Source of the DNA: Pseudobutyrivibrio sp. UBA3626
GTDB lineage: Bacteria > Bacillota > Clostridia > Lachnospirales > Lachnospiraceae
Direction: 5' to 3'
DNA: 64,000 nt
Assembly: GCA_002373675.1 (NCBI GenBank)
Contig: DFLF01000008.1
Location: 23,299 to 87,298 of the forward strand
Shown: one piece after another, positions 63,247 to 64,000 of the stretch
Layout of the letters: every line of letters begins with the position of its first letter
Position numbering within the stretch: the first letter of the stretch is position 1
The notes under the pieces: generated by a model
Told to the model about the DNA's origin: nothing
The model's input: the letters and a program-made list of their open reading frames with translations, nothing else
Database searches by the model: none
Translations under genes and position numbers: made by a program

Positions 63247-63765
63247 ATGAAACTAAAATACTATATGAGAGGAATAGGAATAGGAGTTCTTGTTACAACA
63301 ATTATTCTCGTGATTGCATTTTCATTTACGGGTAATAATATGAGTGATGAAGAGATAATTGATAAGGCTAAGAAACTTGGAATGGTTGAGTCTAGTAAAA
63401 CAATGACAAGCAATTCGACTAATTCTACTAATACTACTAATTCGACTAATAATGTAACAGAAGGTAATCAGACAATACCTGGCGCAACTAATCCTATGCC
63501 TGATAATTCAACAGCCAGTAACACGGCAAATGTAAATAATGATAGTGTAGAATTCACAGTAAGTGAGAATGATGTATCAAGGACAGTTATAGAGAGATTA
63601 GCCCAGCAAGGACTGATAAGTGATGCAGCCGCATTTAATAAATACTTAAATGATAAAGGATTAGATAATAAACTTCAGAATGGTACATTCAAGATAAAGA
63701 AAGGAATATCAGAAGAAGAACTTGCTAATTTGCTTGTTACGAAACAACAATTTAGAGAGCAGTGA
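63247..63765 (+). CDS. Membrane-anchored protein with MltG/YceG-like LysM-type end
   Basis: 172 aa. N-terminal membrane helix (about 9-28), then a Ser/Thr/Asn-rich linker (about 55-100) with near-repeats of NSTNTT type, then a small domain (FTVSENDVSRTVIERLAQQG, AAFNKYLNDKGLDNKLQNGT, FKIKKGISEEELANLLV). That domain resembles the LysM-like N-terminal part of endolytic transglycosylase MltG. The catalytic part is absent, so it is a truncated relative or a wall-binding protein. SD AAAGGATAATG. Confidence 0.7.
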   Translation: MKLKYYMRGIGIGVLVTTIILVIAFSFTGNNMSDEEIIDKAKKLGMVESSKTMTSNSTNSTNTTNSTNNVTEGNQTIPGATNPMPDNSTASNTANVNNDSVEFTVSENDVSRTVIERLAQQGLISDAAAFNKYLNDKGLDNKLQNGTFKIKKGISEEELANLLVTKQQFREQ

Positions 63766-63772
63766 TATTGGT

Positions 63773-63799
63773 AAACAATGTTCAAAAACATCTTGTTTT
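63773..63799 (+). terminator. Weak A/T-rich hairpin before rpsB
   Basis: AAACAATGTT (63773-63782) pairs with AACA and TTGTTT (63787-63798) across a TC bulge; only a short T tract follows. It overlaps the rpsB -35, so it may be a weak terminator or chance. Confidence 0.3.
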
Positions 63800-63821
63800 A
63801 TTAGTGCAGTTGTGCTAGAAT
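63793..63821 (+). promoter_or_regulatory. Probable sigma-A promoter of rpsB
   Basis: TTGTTT (63793-63798), a 17-bp spacer and TAGAAT (63816-63821) leave a leader of about 100 nt before rpsB. That is long enough for the autoregulatory leader seen in other rpsB mRNAs, but I could not identify a specific S2-binding fold. Confidence 0.55.
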
Positions 63822-63881
63822 GTTCAAGGCTTTAAATAAACACACATAATGATTAAGGATATGGTGCTTATTATTAAGTAA

Positions 63882-64000
<119 letters not shown>

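Overview
The window is low-GC DNA (roughly 35 % by eye) from a motile, anaerobic Firmicute. It is most likely a member of the Lachnospiraceae (Clostridia). The evidence is the DUF5717/DUF5716 cluster known from that family, an NfnAB-type electron-bifurcating pair, CodY, FapA, a FliY-type motor switch and CheC/CheD chemotaxis genes. I cannot fix the genus from sequence alone. No rRNA, tRNA, CRISPR array, prophage or transposase gene was recognised.

Layout. 1-2142: two G3E (CobW/COG0523) GTPases, the first with a histidine-rich metal-binding stretch and the second apparently fused to a DUF1980 (YcgQ-type) C-terminal domain. 2143-2473: a gene-free spacer filled by a 275-bp foldback element (E1). 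2474-4746: nfnA-nfnB. 4749-5837: a PLP aminotransferase on the minus strand. 5838-15199: a promoter followed by five tightly packed, poorly understood genes: a very large beta-plus-helical-repeat protein, an Hsp70-like protein, a TPR-like protein, a two-helix membrane coiled-coil protein, and a protein with a cyclic-nucleotide-binding-like fold. 15249-28974: housekeeping and information genes (gltX, a UvrD-like helicase, a DUF1292 gene, a GlgX homologue that has lost its catalytic residues, traX, a DUF5662 gene, trpS, yifB/comM, dprA, topA, codY).

29221-63765: one long fla/che locus, all on the plus strand: flgB flgC fliE fliF fliG fliH fliI fliJ motE-like fliK flgD (flagellar operon protein) flgE, a 722-bp gap, then motA motB fliL fliM fliY cheY fliO fliP fliQ fliR flhB flhA flhF flhG pilZ cheB cheA cheW cheC cheD (small membrane protein) sigD fapA (small protein) (SwrB/DUF6115-like) (MltG-like). 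rpsB begins at 63930 and runs off the window. Genes overlap or nearly touch, so they are probably translated together. The order dprA-topA-codY-flgB ... sigD-(swrB position)-rpsB matches the arrangement I recall for Bacillus subtilis.

The flagellar genes build the rod, MS ring, C ring, export gate, hook and stator. CheA/W/Y/B/C/D form the signalling and adaptation core, and the PilZ protein would couple c-di-GMP to the motor. SigD would drive late flagellar genes located elsewhere. flgE and motA are separated by two foldback elements (E2 and E3) and a new promoter, so the locus is probably at least two transcription units.

The two most novel items are: (1) the foldback family E1/E2/E3, which share a 31-nt core and a bulged hairpin with compensatory base changes, while their long outer arms have unrelated sequences; and (2) the five-gene cluster around an Hsp70-like protein with altered nucleotide-binding motifs. 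Other leads are the catalytically dead GlgX homologue, the receiver-less CheB, the G3E-DUF1980 fusion and the unusual C-terminus of FlgD.
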